A DNA stretch of 64,000 nucleotides, taken from assembly GCA_036320915.1 (NCBI GenBank), contig JAXBDG010000002.1, forward strand, positions 2,418,001 to 2,482,000, read 5' to 3'. Every line of letters begins with the position of its first letter. The stretch's first letter is position 1. Origin of the DNA: Linnemannia elongata. Lineage: Eukaryota; Mortierellomycota; Mortierellomycetes; Mortierellales; Mortierellaceae. The notes under the pieces were generated by a model. The model was not told where the DNA came from. It saw only the letters and a list, made by a program, of their open reading frames with translations, and did no database searches. Position numbers and translations under genes: made by a program. Below are positions 11,590 through 21,768 of the stretch, piece by piece.

Positions 11590-14212
11590 ATGAGAATCCT
11601 CACTCTCTCCGCCGCCGTTAGTGCCGTAGTCCTATCCGCCCTCCAACTGGCTCAGGCCGACATCTCCAAGATTGTCCGTGTCGACCAAACTTCCCAACAG
11701 CTCATCGATGCCGAGGGTCGCAGTCGCTGGTTCCATGGTACCAACATGGTCAAGAAGGCCTTCCCCTGGCACGTCGACGTCGACAACTTTGTCCCCAATT
11801 GGTCCCTTGTTGACAAGGATATCGAGCTGCTGAAGACCATGAACATCAACTCTGTCCGTCTCGGTATGTTTGCCCTTTGGGTGTTTTTGCATGTTTTTTT
11901 AAGAACATTGTGAGAATGTGTTTCGTTTTTTGTGTGGAATAAGTGTGGATAAGGGGATAAACATGGTTCTTGTTTTGCTCACACATCCTTTTTATCGTTC
12001 TCTTGAACGTAATCTTTGAACATTCCTCTCCGTTAACACTTGACAGGTGTACACTGGGCGGGTGTGGAGCCAGTTCGCGGTCAATACAACCAGACCTACC
12101 TTGATGTCACCCACGCCATCATCAAGAAGCTCGAGGACAACAACATCTACACCCTCATTGACCAGCACCAGGACGTCTGGGCCGCTCAGATCTGTGGGCA
12201 CGGTGCCCCTCTGGTAATTCCTCATCTCCTTCTTCCTGACTTTCTTTCTCCACCTCACCCTTGGAATCGTAAACCTTAATTATTCCTTTCCCCCCTTCCA
12301 TCGCGGCTTTAATTGCGTCTGTGTCCTTTTCTTTTCTTCTTTCTCAACAGCCACGGGCGCTAATGCAGTTATGTACCTTTTCTTTATTTTTGCTCTCCCA
12401 ACTACCTTCACACAGTGGTTCATGAAGCAAGGATGGGTCACCCCCAGCCACATGTTCCCCGTCCCCCAAAAGTCGACTCCCTTCGCTGTCGATGCCAATG
12501 GTGTCCCTTCGGATGCCGACTGCAACTCGATCGACTGGGCAACCTCGTACCTTAACTACGCCGTCGGAAACGCCTTTGGTCGTCTCTACAACAACTATGA
12601 CGGTCTTGGTGATGCCTGGGCAGCCTACTGGAAGGTCCTTGCCCAAAGGTACATGCAATTCCCTAGCATCCTTGGCTACAACTTGATGAACGGTATGTAA
12701 TTTGCAGTCAGGATGGATGTTTTGAACAATGGGCTGTCGTTAGGTAATTTATTTCGTTTGTACTCATGCATACCATCTTTTTCTTATTTTTTTTTTAGAG
12801 CCCTGGGTCGGCGATCATATGGCAGACCCTACGTTGTTGGTTCCAGGCCAAGCTGACCACCGTACCATGGAGCCCCTCTGGAACAAGGGTACCGACTACA
12901 TTCGCACTGTCGACAACACCACTCTCATCTTCTTTGAGGGATCCACCTATGGTAAGCTCACGTTTTGTTCTCTTTTCTCTCATATTCAAATTTATCGAGC
13001 ACAGAAAACTTCCTCTAATGCCACTCCATTTTTCATTCATGTAGACATTCTTTCGGGATTCAACAATGTCCCTGGTGGCGATGGCTCCAAGACAGTCCAT
13101 TCGTACCACTACTACAAACCCCCTCAACTGGGCAACATTGAGTACACGCTCAAAAACCGCAAGACCGATTCTGATCGTCTCCGCACTGCCGGTATGATGA
13201 CCGAGTTCCAGTTCTGGGACAGTGGACCCGACTCGATCAAGGAGATCTTTGAAACTGCCCGCCAGGCTGATCGGTACATGCAATCATGGCAAGGATGGGC
13301 CTATAACAATGTCTGGTCCGGAAGTGGGGCTGATGCCGTCGCCCGTCCTGCCATTGTCCGCGCATACTCTCGTACTTATGTTGAGGCGACTGCCGGTACG
13401 ACTCAGTCGATGTACTTCCAGGACAGCACGACAAAGTATTGGGTCTCGTGGAAGGCTAACAAGTCTATCCAGGCGCCTACTCTCATCCGCTTTGCGCCCA
13501 AGATCAACTACCCTGATGGTATTCGTGTCTTTATCAACCCTCCTGGCTCGGGTACTTATACTGTTGATAACGCGACCAATACTGTGAGGATCTCTCACAC
13601 CGCTGCCACTGTCAATGGCGAGACCATCATGGCTAGTGTCCAGCCCTTCTACCCTACTGATATTATCCAGAACCCTGACTCTGGCAAATGTCTCGACAAC
13701 GGCAACAACCTCGTTACTCCCGTAAGTTTTGTATACCTGTCTTTCCGTCCATCTCAATCTGTTTATGTTGATGACAAGCAGGCAATTGACCACTTACTCT
13801 CTTTCTTCTCTCTCACTCTCTTTCCTTTATGAAAAAAAAGAACAACCCCATCATTCTCTGGGACTGCTCCTCCGACCCGAATCAGGTGTGGAAGTTCAAG
13901 GACAACACCATCCAACTGGCCTTCGACCCCGACCACAACAACGACAAGTACTGCATCGACACCCAAGTTATCCCCTCCAATACCAAATACCTCAACGTTG
14001 TTTTGAACCCCTGCGATGCCACCAAACCCACCCAGAAATGGTCCGTCACTGCCACGGGCAACATTATCAACACTGCGACGGGTTATTGTGTGGATATTAA
14101 TGGAGCGAACTACAAGTCTGGAACTGGGCTCTTGGCGTACCCTTGTGGTGCTGGTGGGACTCAGAAGAATCAGGTCTGGAAGTTGCCTCGTGGTGCTAGT
14201 GGTACCTGGTAA
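11590..14212 (+). CDS. Secreted GH5 endoglycoceramidase-like glycosidase with ricin-type lectin domain
   Basis: Six exons (11590-11863, 12047-12213, 12416-12692, 12799-12951, 13045-13721, 13841-14212) give 639 residues with consistent phases. Residues 1-23 are a signal peptide ending in LAQA. The GH5 (beta/alpha)8 domain shows HGTNMVKKAFPW, GVHWAGVEP, LIDQHQDVW, and NEPWVGD with the probable acid/base Glu240. MTEFQFWD carries the probable nucleophile Glu344, spaced as in known endoglycoceramidases. The last 130 residues are a beta-trefoil lectin domain (GKCLDNG, QVWKF, QKWSV, QVWKL repeats). Family knowledge predicts cleavage between ceramide and glycan of glycosphingolipids outside the cell or in the cell wall space; the lectin part would bind sugar. 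The second intron (202 nt) contains a further AG before a short open stretch, so alternative splicing is possible. A different GH5 specificity cannot be excluded. Confidence 0.87.
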
Positions 14213-14825
14213 ACTTCTTTTCCTTTTTTTTCTTCGTAGGCTGCCAAGATTACGGCATGAGAAAGGAAGGGAACATGCAACTGCTGAGCAGATGCGTGTA
14301 TGTCAACAATAATACTCTTCCTCTTTTTTTTCTTTCTTTCAGACGTATCCACGAGAATAAACAAAATGAACTAATACTATGGTAAAATACCGCTGGGATC
14401 TTCAAGGAAGGAACGGATGATTGCCCGATTTCGGTTGCGATTCTAGGGCGGGGGCAAAAGAGAGAGATTATTATCGTATGATGTAAAATTGCCAGAAAAG
14501 ACACTCCGCTCTTATGTTTTTATCTTTCAAAAAATGGTAAAGTGGATATCAACATCACACGCACCCTGGTAGCAGTTCAAAAAAGATCTGCGCCCAAATC
14601 TTTGTTCTTTGAAGAAAAGAAAAGTGCCGCGCAATGTGACGATCACCGGCTGTGTTAAAAGTCTGCGGCATATTGTTCTTCTTTCTATAAGATGCTGCCA
14701 CAAAGCACGCCGCAGTACATCATCCCACATGCACATATACACATACACATCCGGTTCATTCCTCTGTCCAACACCAACCACATTCCCATCTTCTCGTCAC
14801 ATTACCAAGAAGCAAGAAGAACCAT
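14213..14825. other. Intergenic region
   Basis: About 0.6 kb holding the 3' flank of the glycosidase gene and the promoter of the truncated F-box gene. No gene or repeat was recognised. Confidence 0.5.
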
Positions 14826-14925
14826 ATGGATCCGTTTGCCAGTCTGTCCGCCGAACTGCAAGAGATGATCATTTCACACCTATCCAAGCGCACCTGTATT
14901 GTCTGCTTACAGGTTTGCCGTTCCT

Positions 14926-15588
14926 GGTTCATTACATTCGCGCCCCTCATGTGGAAATCAATCGAGGCACTTGATCAGCCCACCTTCAATGCCGCGCAAC
15001 GTTTCTATCGACTCGAGCAATCAACTGAAGCAGATAACGGAGCAGTGATTTTGAAGTACGGTCATCTCGTCAGAACGCTGGATACTCGTTACTTGAGTAT
15101 TGTCGATTTGATTATTAAGAATGATTTCGCGCGGGCTTGTGCCCATCTCAAGAAACTTGTTGTTCATTCCAAGGCTGATCCAAGAATTCCTTCAGCTTTC
15201 ACAGCCAGCGAGAGCGCCATCAAGAAGTCTTCCGTCCCTACCCAAAAGTCGGCGATCGCTGCGTTGCTGCGATACAACCATGAATTGCGAAAGCTGTCGC
15301 TGCATCAAGAGGCTGGTCACCCTGACGTGGGACTGGATGGTAAGCCAGTGAAGCCATGTTGGATGGGCGCATTACCAGAGAGTCTTGAATCCCTCGTCCT
15401 TTACACCCCATCCATAGTGAGCTACCAACCGCCTATTTCTGAGGTACCTACACCTTCGCTCCTTCATCCCCCTTCAAGGACATTGATCCACCTCCAAAAG
15501 CTGATCATGCAAGGACCCTACATTAATGGGTTCATCCGACTTGATCTCCTCCGACGCTGTCCCAACTTGGAGGTCTTGGGACTGTACA
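14926..15588 (+). repeat. Direct repeat, left copy (663 bp)
   Basis: Matches 25001-25661 in the same orientation. By eye the first 490 bp are essentially identical (one difference noted near 14934). The last 172 bp differ by about nine substitutions and two single-base indels. Confidence 0.9.
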
Positions 15589-15600
15589 GTACTGTACAGT
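15581..15600. repeat. 20-bp perfect palindrome at the break point
   Basis: Two tandem copies of ACTGTACAGT, each self-complementary, so the whole 20 bp is a perfect palindrome. It sits where homology to the other F-box copy ends. Confidence 0.85.
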
Positions 15601-15757
15601 GGCTGGGTGGAATGTGAGTTTGTAATTAATTTTATTTCAAAGTCTCAATTTCTGATCTTTTTTCTGCTAATCTTAATGTTGTCTCGCCAACTTTAGTCGT
15701 CTATTGCATGTCTGGTGTCTTCCCTCATTTGCCTAAAGATCACAATCCTCATCAAGA

Positions 15758-16891
15758 TTAGCTCCTCTGCTTTTTGGAGCAGTCTTCATCGTTGCTGTCA
15801 TAGTCGTCAGCAGAGCGCTTTCGCGCATTCTTGAGTCGGTCAATGAAGTCTACATGCTACTTGGGGAAAATCTGGCTAAAGTTGGTGTCGCTGACACGTA
15901 TCACGACCTGCTGCACACCATACGCGTCCTTCTCGGGGACCTCGACGGCTGGTGGCAACCTTGCACCACTTACCATGGGGTAGGCAACGACCATGCTGAT
16001 ATAGATGTTGTCCGGACAGAAGTTCTGAAATTCCTTGGCATGGTCCTGAATGCAAGATGCCGAAACCGTGGTCAGTGCTTTCTCCCAGAGCTTCTTGTAA
16101 AGTGTGGCTGAACTCTGATGCAAGTTCATTTGCATGAAAACTGGCACCACTCTCGCACCGTCGAGGCGGATGAAGAACACCATGTCTGGTCCCGACGGCT
16201 TGTTGCTGGGGAAGAAGAATGGGGCGACAGGCGTGTTGTTGCGAGTTGAATGGTGGTTGACATGTGCATCCATAAACTCCTCCATCGACCTCATCTCATG
16301 AGTCGTACCTTGCAGGAATGCAGGTTCTCTCCAGCCAACAATCTCCACCTCACCGACGAGGCCTGGGCACATCTCCAAGATTGGGGGCTGATGAGGCCAG
16401 TCAGAGAGACGTCGCGATTTGAATGTCTCGCTGAAAACGCTCATCATGTACCGCTCGAAGATGTTTCCCTGAGCAGCTGCGTCCGTCCGATCCATCAACT
16501 CCTTGAGAGCCGTTTGAAAACCTGGATCCGTCGCGGTGAAGTAGTTCTCCACGGCTTTAAAAACGAACGGTTCGTCGACAACGGTGACAGCGTTATGGTT
16601 GACGATCTTGATCCGACCAAAGGCGCGTTCTATCAAGGATGCATTGATGCTGTCGATCTCAAGTGTGTGTTCGCCCCGAAAGCAGCGCCTATAAAAGTAT
16701 AAGCCGAGAATTTCGAGGACAGTCTTCACAGACTTGTTACGGCGCGCGTCTTCGCGCTTTTGGTCAAGGCGGTCGAGCTCGCGGCAGAGATTGCCTTTGA
16801 TGGTCCTGTGCTCCCAGGCAACGAGCTTGTCTTCCGTGTCCTCGATGAGCGCCCTCCATGTGCCATGCTCGCTGTACTGCACGATTTTCTC
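15758..16891 (-). CDS. Nuclease-like (PD-(D/E)XK-type) C-terminal region, possibly last exon of the zinc-finger gene
   Basis: An exon beginning after CTAG at 16892 stays open to a TAG at 15857, giving 344 residues. Features include GNIFERYMM, then PFFFPSNKPSGPDMVFF, then VVPVFMQMNL. This pattern of an early Glu, a Pro-Asp and a Gln-x-Lys-like strand resembles the restriction-endonuclease fold of Crinkler-type and transposon-linked fungal proteins. Here the expected Lys is Asn (QMN), so activity is doubtful. After the TAG the same frame continues for about 32 codons to a TAA at 15758, with a basic, nuclear-signal-like tail (RLKNARKRS, SKKQRS). This suggests a recent nonsense mutation or a tolerated late stop. 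The link to the upstream exons is likely but not resolved. The family assignment is tentative. Confidence 0.5.
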
Positions 16892-17413
16892 CTAGCGATT
16901 AAAAGAAATAAAAACACGAGGTTCATAGATAAACATTCAGCCATACTCAGCCAGCCCTAACCTGTTTGCCCCAATCTTAATTAGTACAAACGGGTACATA
17001 CAATATGAAGAACTCCACCGCAGAAACATCCTTGATACCTCGGTACATCAAAGGTTCCAACTTGTCTGTCATGTCGTCAACGGCGAACTGTCATTCGTTC
17101 TCTATGATCGACTTTCAGTCACAGATTCCATGAGATTAAATGGCTTCCGTGCTTTCGAAAACATCCCGCCATGCTCCAGGCATGTCATTAACGATGGTTC
17201 TTCCGACTGTTGCAATTGGCGCTTAGCAAAGTTTATTTGAATCAGTGTGCTCAAAGCGAATGCTCAATCACAATACTCGAGCGGAATTCCGTCTTTCCAA
17301 GGGTACCTACTTCTCTTTATAACATCCAAACGTGCGATCCAACTAATTGATCGCAGAACTGTTAGTACATCTTTATGATTGTATCATATCGCCTTAAACT
17401 TCTTTTTTCTTAC

Positions 17414-19671
17414 CCTGCTCGGTGCGGACGGGACTTATCGAGAACCTCCTTGGCGGCTGCTCTCAAGATTCCAGCTCCATGAGCAAGTTTGCAATGGCCA
17501 TGGAAAGTGTTGGAGTCCTGGAACTCAGACATTCCTTGTTTCGCGAAATTGAGTCCCTGCTCAATGAGGATACAGGTCCAAACGGTGTAGTTGTCGCTAT
17601 TGAATATTCGGTCGATTTGTGCATCTCTGCCCTCAAGATGTTGTCCTGTCACTAAAGACCGACTTTGACACGTCTCTACAAAGAACCTCCATTCTGATTT
17701 GGACCACTGCACACGATCCACTTTGCCTCTGTACAATTTGCTGTTGAAGAAGCGACACCACCTCTGTTTCCAATCTGCTGTCCAAGGTCGCCCCTTCTCA
17801 GACTCAGCATTGTATCCTCGAAGCTTTTCAATCGCTCCATCTGCCCATCGAATGCCATCCTCCCAACCTTCATCAAGCCGATTCAGGTATCGCACATGTT
17901 GGTCGATGGTCCTGTTGAATAAAAAGCTATGCAAGTATTCATGTATTAATTAACGCAACATAATGCATCAGATATCTGAATAAAAATCGAGTTGTTTTGC
18001 ACATCCCTTTGCCTTAAGCCTACCTGTTTGCGAAAAATGACGCTGCAACCAACGCCTGGTCCTTGTCGCCATAGCGAAGGGCTTTTCCTTCTTGATCAAA
18101 CATAATCCTGTCCGTTGTGAATTTTCTGGTGGGACAGGTGCCATCCGTGAGCGACAGAGGAACTCCGGTCCAGAAACACGCGGGAGTAGCTTCCTCGGCC
18201 ATGACACGTATATGAAACTGCTCACTGGAGCTATACACCGCCGGCCCATAGGAGAAACCTTGGACAACTACTGTCATCGCGGTGTAAAGGGCTGAGTCCA
18301 GGGAGGTGAATTTTTCACGCGCGTGGATTCTTTTAGAAGCCCAGTCGGAAAGCTTTCCCAGGATACTTGCTCTTGATTCTCTCTGCTGGATTTTGTCGCA
18401 ATTGTTGCAGAAGGCGTGGAAGATAAGCGGAATATTCAACGAGCATCCCAACCGGAGCCGCGAGTTGCTTCGATCCTGCACGCATAAGCAAAGAGGGCAG
18501 TGTGAGTTCTCCGCGCATGCCGGCACTTGGTCTTCCGGTGCTAGTTGCTGGATGAGGCCTTGAAAGAGGTTCCCTTCGATACCAAAGTTGTCTCTCGCAG
18601 CTTTCTCGAACTATATTTCCATTCAAGTAATCAGTTTGGTTGTATTGTCATTGTAATGATAGCTGCATCAGTAGCTAAACGACATCCAGTACCTTGTCAC
18701 GATCCCTGTGCCTTGAGCATCGCTCGCACAAACTGCTCCTGTTCAGGGAGAGCTTCTCGCGCACATGAAGCTGAATGTATCGCCAGGTAATGGCCACACC
18801 GCATCCTTCTCCGATGCATGTTTCCCTTGCATGGAGGGGTGAACCGATCTGGTATTTGTGATCTCTGATCTTGGCGTAATTGTTCCGTTGCATTTTGCTC
18901 AGCGGACCAAACGTGTCGAGCCATGCTAGTGGCTCAGCAGGTTCACCCGCAACCTACAGTTTATAGACATGTATGAGCTCATTTTACAAACAACTAAGCC
19001 GTTAACAAGATAAACGAAATTCCTTGCACTTGCCTGTACAACACGATCAACAACTGATGCGCCAGCAGGAAAAACAATGCTCTCCATATGGATTAAGACT
19101 GGAATGTTCTGTCTTGGATCTCCCGTATGCACAACGGAGATTTTAAACGCTAATAAATTCTGTTAGATTGCCGCTTGTTGATAAAACACATGTAGGCACT
19201 TTAAACCACTACTACATTCAATTCAAAACGTCACTTACCACCAGGCGATCCTGGAATTGGTTCTGGCGCTGGAGCGATGATTTCGGTCCCTTCACCTCCA
19301 GAGACGCCACCATGCATTTTCCTTATATGCCTTTGAAGAGAATCCCTGTTGGCGTATGAGCGCTCGCAGTCGACATGGGCACATTCGAGTCGTGTGTGAG
19401 TTTGAGTGTGACTTTCCAGGGCGTCTTTATCTGCAAACTGTAATCGACACCCTGGAACCTTGCATACGAATCCTTGATGTAAAAGGAGCAGGTGTTTCTG
19501 GAGACCCGGACGACTCAGAAAGCTCGAGTTGCAAGGTGCTTCAGGACAGGAAATCCTTGTGGGAGGTCTTCCAGAGTGGTCTCGACGGACATGACCTTGC
19601 ACGTTTCTTTTGTGAGAGAAAGACTTGGGACAATCTGGTTGAGTGCAGGGATATCGTTTGTTCTCCGACAT
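17414..19671 (-). CDS. C2H2 zinc-finger protein, 5' part of a multi-exon gene
   Basis: Exons 19671-19239, 19149-19034, 18953-18693, 18610-18024 and 17911-17414 join in consistent phases. The second has a GC donor (CAG then GCAAGT). The N-terminus has four C2H2 fingers in about 115 residues (CTQPDCPKSF...HVRRDH, CPEAPC..., CKVPGC..., CAHVDCERSY...HIRKMH). Exons 3 and 4 add more Cys pairs (CIGEGC, CERC, CPLCLC, CNNC) that could bind zinc. The rest is not recognised. Further exons probably follow at 17342-17272 and near 17206, leading to the nuclease-like exon at 16891, but the joins between 16892 and 17272 could not be resolved and one reading meets a TAA. The ATG at 19671 is chosen because the open frame further upstream has no ATG. 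The gene lies inside the segment that splits the F-box gene. Possible roles are a DNA-binding regulator or part of a selfish element. Confidence 0.6.
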
Positions 19672-19755
19672 GATGATGAGGAACGAGGGTGAAGCTTGAA
19701 GTGTATTAGACGGTGGAGTGCGGTCAATGTTATCAGGGAGAGGGAGCGTCGCCAC

Positions 19756-20520
19756 ACAATGGAATGAGAATCGTCAATGATACGAGGATGGTGGTGTAGA
19801 AGCAAAGTACGTGAACAAGAATGTTAGAAACGAAAGAGATGATACTTAGGAAGTAGTTGAGCTTGATACACTTTAATACGCCACCATCTCCAACGCAAAA
19901 TACCCCTTAAAATCTCAATAGTAGAACACTTTAAGCTTTGCGAACTAGGATGGTTCGGATCGTCTTTGATTGTACAGTGCATTCTGTTTACAAACATGGT
20001 GAAAAGACCCTTTTCACAAGGAAAAAACAATTTTTTTAGTTTTGACAAATAGATGTCTCTTTTCTTCCAGCGTCCTGAAAAGACCCTTCATTGCTTGACC
20101 CTATTGCTCATGTTAGGCACTAGCTTCTGTACCCTAACACTTGGAGTCTCTACTACATCTTCTGATTTCCAACTGATGGGTATCAATCCAATGTTACAAT
20201 GTGGAGTTCCCCAGGTCGTACAAGGGATTATGCTCGGTTCAGATTAAATGGAATCGATATGCGTGAAAATGTCTTTCGGCAACAAGTGATAAATAGCAGC
20301 TTGTTTTGAAAGACGTCTGTGGGATGTAACAAAGAGGGAAGCATCATAATAGTTAGCGACAGCATCAACCATGACAGAGATAGCAACAGACGAAATATTA
20401 TAATGGATTACGGGCTATTGTCCATATCCCATCATAAGACAAAAAGACGTCTACTAAGCAAGCTTGGCGTTTTATTTTAATAATGCAAATAGAATGCAAC
20501 CTGTCGATTGTTTAACTCGA
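19756..20520. other. Intergenic region
   Basis: About 0.75 kb, AT-rich, with short open frames only. It holds the promoter of the zinc-finger gene and the 3' flank of the small secreted protein gene. No repeat or RNA gene was recognised. Confidence 0.5.
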
Positions 20521-20853
20521 TCAGGCCAAGTAGTTGGGGCAGCTATCGGGGCCTTCAGAGCGAATGCCGGACCTGCCGTATGACATGCTGTTGACCCATT
20601 GGGCGTCGTAGACATCCGTAGTAACAACATCATAGCTTCCAGTGCAATCGGTGCTCCTGAAAATCTTGACATCCGATTGACTGAAGTTCATGATCCTGTA
20701 GGTCTGAGTGTTCTTCAGACAGACACACTCTCTCTTGTCTCTCGTGACCCAGAGCTCAGTAGATTTGCGCGCATTGTTCCAAATTGCGACGTAGTAGTTC
20801 GCAAATGCAGAGCTCGTAAAGAAGGCTGTCAACAAGAAAAGCTTTTTGACCAT
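20521..20853 (-). CDS. Small secreted protein, cysteine-containing
   Basis: A single exon encodes 110 residues. Residues 1-18 (MVKKLFLLTAFFTSSAFA) are a classic signal peptide with an AFA cleavage site. The mature protein of about 92 residues has four cysteines (in ECVC, STDC and DSC), enough for two disulfides, and is rich in Tyr, Ser and Asp. No known family was recognised. It looks like the small secreted proteins that fungi release, which include effector candidates, but nothing here shows a host role. It lies between the zinc-finger gene and the Harbinger remnant, within the 9.4-kb inserted segment. The start is clear because no other ATG precedes the signal peptide. Confidence 0.75.
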   Translation of the reverse strand: MVKKLFLLTAFFTSSAFANYYVAIWNNARKSTELWVTRDKRECVCLKNTQTYRIMNFSQSDVKIFRSTDCTGSYDVVTTDVYDAQWVNSMSYGRSGIRSEGPDSCPNYLA

Positions 20854-21068
20854 TTTTGTGAATCGATATCTACTTGTAAATGAATGGTCGGCCGGTAGGA
20901 TTGAGACAAAGAGTGAGTTAGCATGACAGGAAATTGTAGAAAAAGGCTCGAGACCTTTAGTGTAACATCAAGACAGGTGATGATATGAAAGGGTAGGAAG
21001 GTGAGAGGATACCTTGGGTGTGAGAGAAGAGAGAAGAGAGTGGTTGTTTTTCAATGGGAATGGCCCTA

Positions 21069-21076
21069 GTTTTATA
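21069..21076 (-). promoter_or_regulatory. TATA box of the small secreted protein gene
   Basis: TATAAAAC on the minus strand, about 215 bp before the start codon at 20853. The position allows a leader of normal length. Confidence 0.45.
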
Positions 21077-21200
21077 CCACACAGAGGGTAGCCTTTCCCT
21101 GGTTACACTTCTAAACGTCTACCTCAAATATCTCTCCTTGGTTTCCCAGGTATTCCTTTGAAGATGTCCTGGACAAGACCTTTATCGTTGGCGTATTTGG

Positions 21201-21276
21201 AGACGCCGCTCACTTCTGCAGAAGCCGCTCACTTCTACAGACGCCGCTCACTTCTGCAGACGCCGCTCATTTTGAG
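21201..21276 (+). repeat. Tandem repeat, four 19-bp units
   Basis: Units resemble AGACGCCGCTCACTTCTGC. The first and third are identical, the second differs at two bases, and the fourth diverges at its 3' end. It lies upstream of the small secreted protein gene. Confidence 0.85.
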
Positions 21277-21768
21277 TTTGATATTTAATTTCCGCTCGTT
21301 GTCCACTTTCGGGAGGCAAGCCGAATTAAATTCTTTCAATGCTTTTTAAGTACCCATGGTTTAGAGAGCCCTTGCGAATATAAAAGAGTGCGGAGCTAAT
21401 CCTCTACATTCAAAGTATGTCAACACGTAAGTTCCTGCCTTATAGAGAAGTCTGCCAACCAGTATTGATTTTCGACCAACCTTTCAGACGATGTTGGACA
21501 TATATGGAAGTAGCATTTCCGATCAACGTATACGATTGAGAGGGCCGGATCGAGCCTTGTTACAATCCGTACGGATGGCACTTCCGCAATGGGAGGGGAC
21601 TGGTTCAATGATTCCTATTTTCGGATAACTCACAAAGCCCGGGCAGGCACGGAATAGCGTCGGTCTAAAAACTGAGGAGAAACAAAAAAAACAAAACCAA
21701 AAAGCATGGAAAAACACACCCCTTGAATTGCACTCTTTTCTTCTTCACTCTTTGCGCCCTCTACACAA

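Larger units (their letters stand above)
14826..15617 (+). pseudogene. F-box gene, 5' half (truncated copy 1)
   Basis: The open frame of 263 residues starts at ATG 14826 with a clear F-box (residues 1-50: LSAELQEMIISHL, then CLQVCRSWF) and continues into leucine-rich sequence. Compared with copy 2 at 25001-26557, homology stops abruptly at 15588, after which the frame runs on for about ten unrelated residues to a stop. The normal C-terminal half (about 300 residues, seen in copy 2) is missing. It may still be expressed as a short F-box protein, but the sharp loss of homology at a palindrome suggests a broken gene. F-box proteins normally link substrates to SCF ubiquitin ligases. Confidence 0.75.

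Noticed and set aside
19672..19755. Upstream extension of the zinc-finger protein to 19755
   Set aside because: The extended frame begins with GTG; the first ATG is at 19671, just before the first finger.
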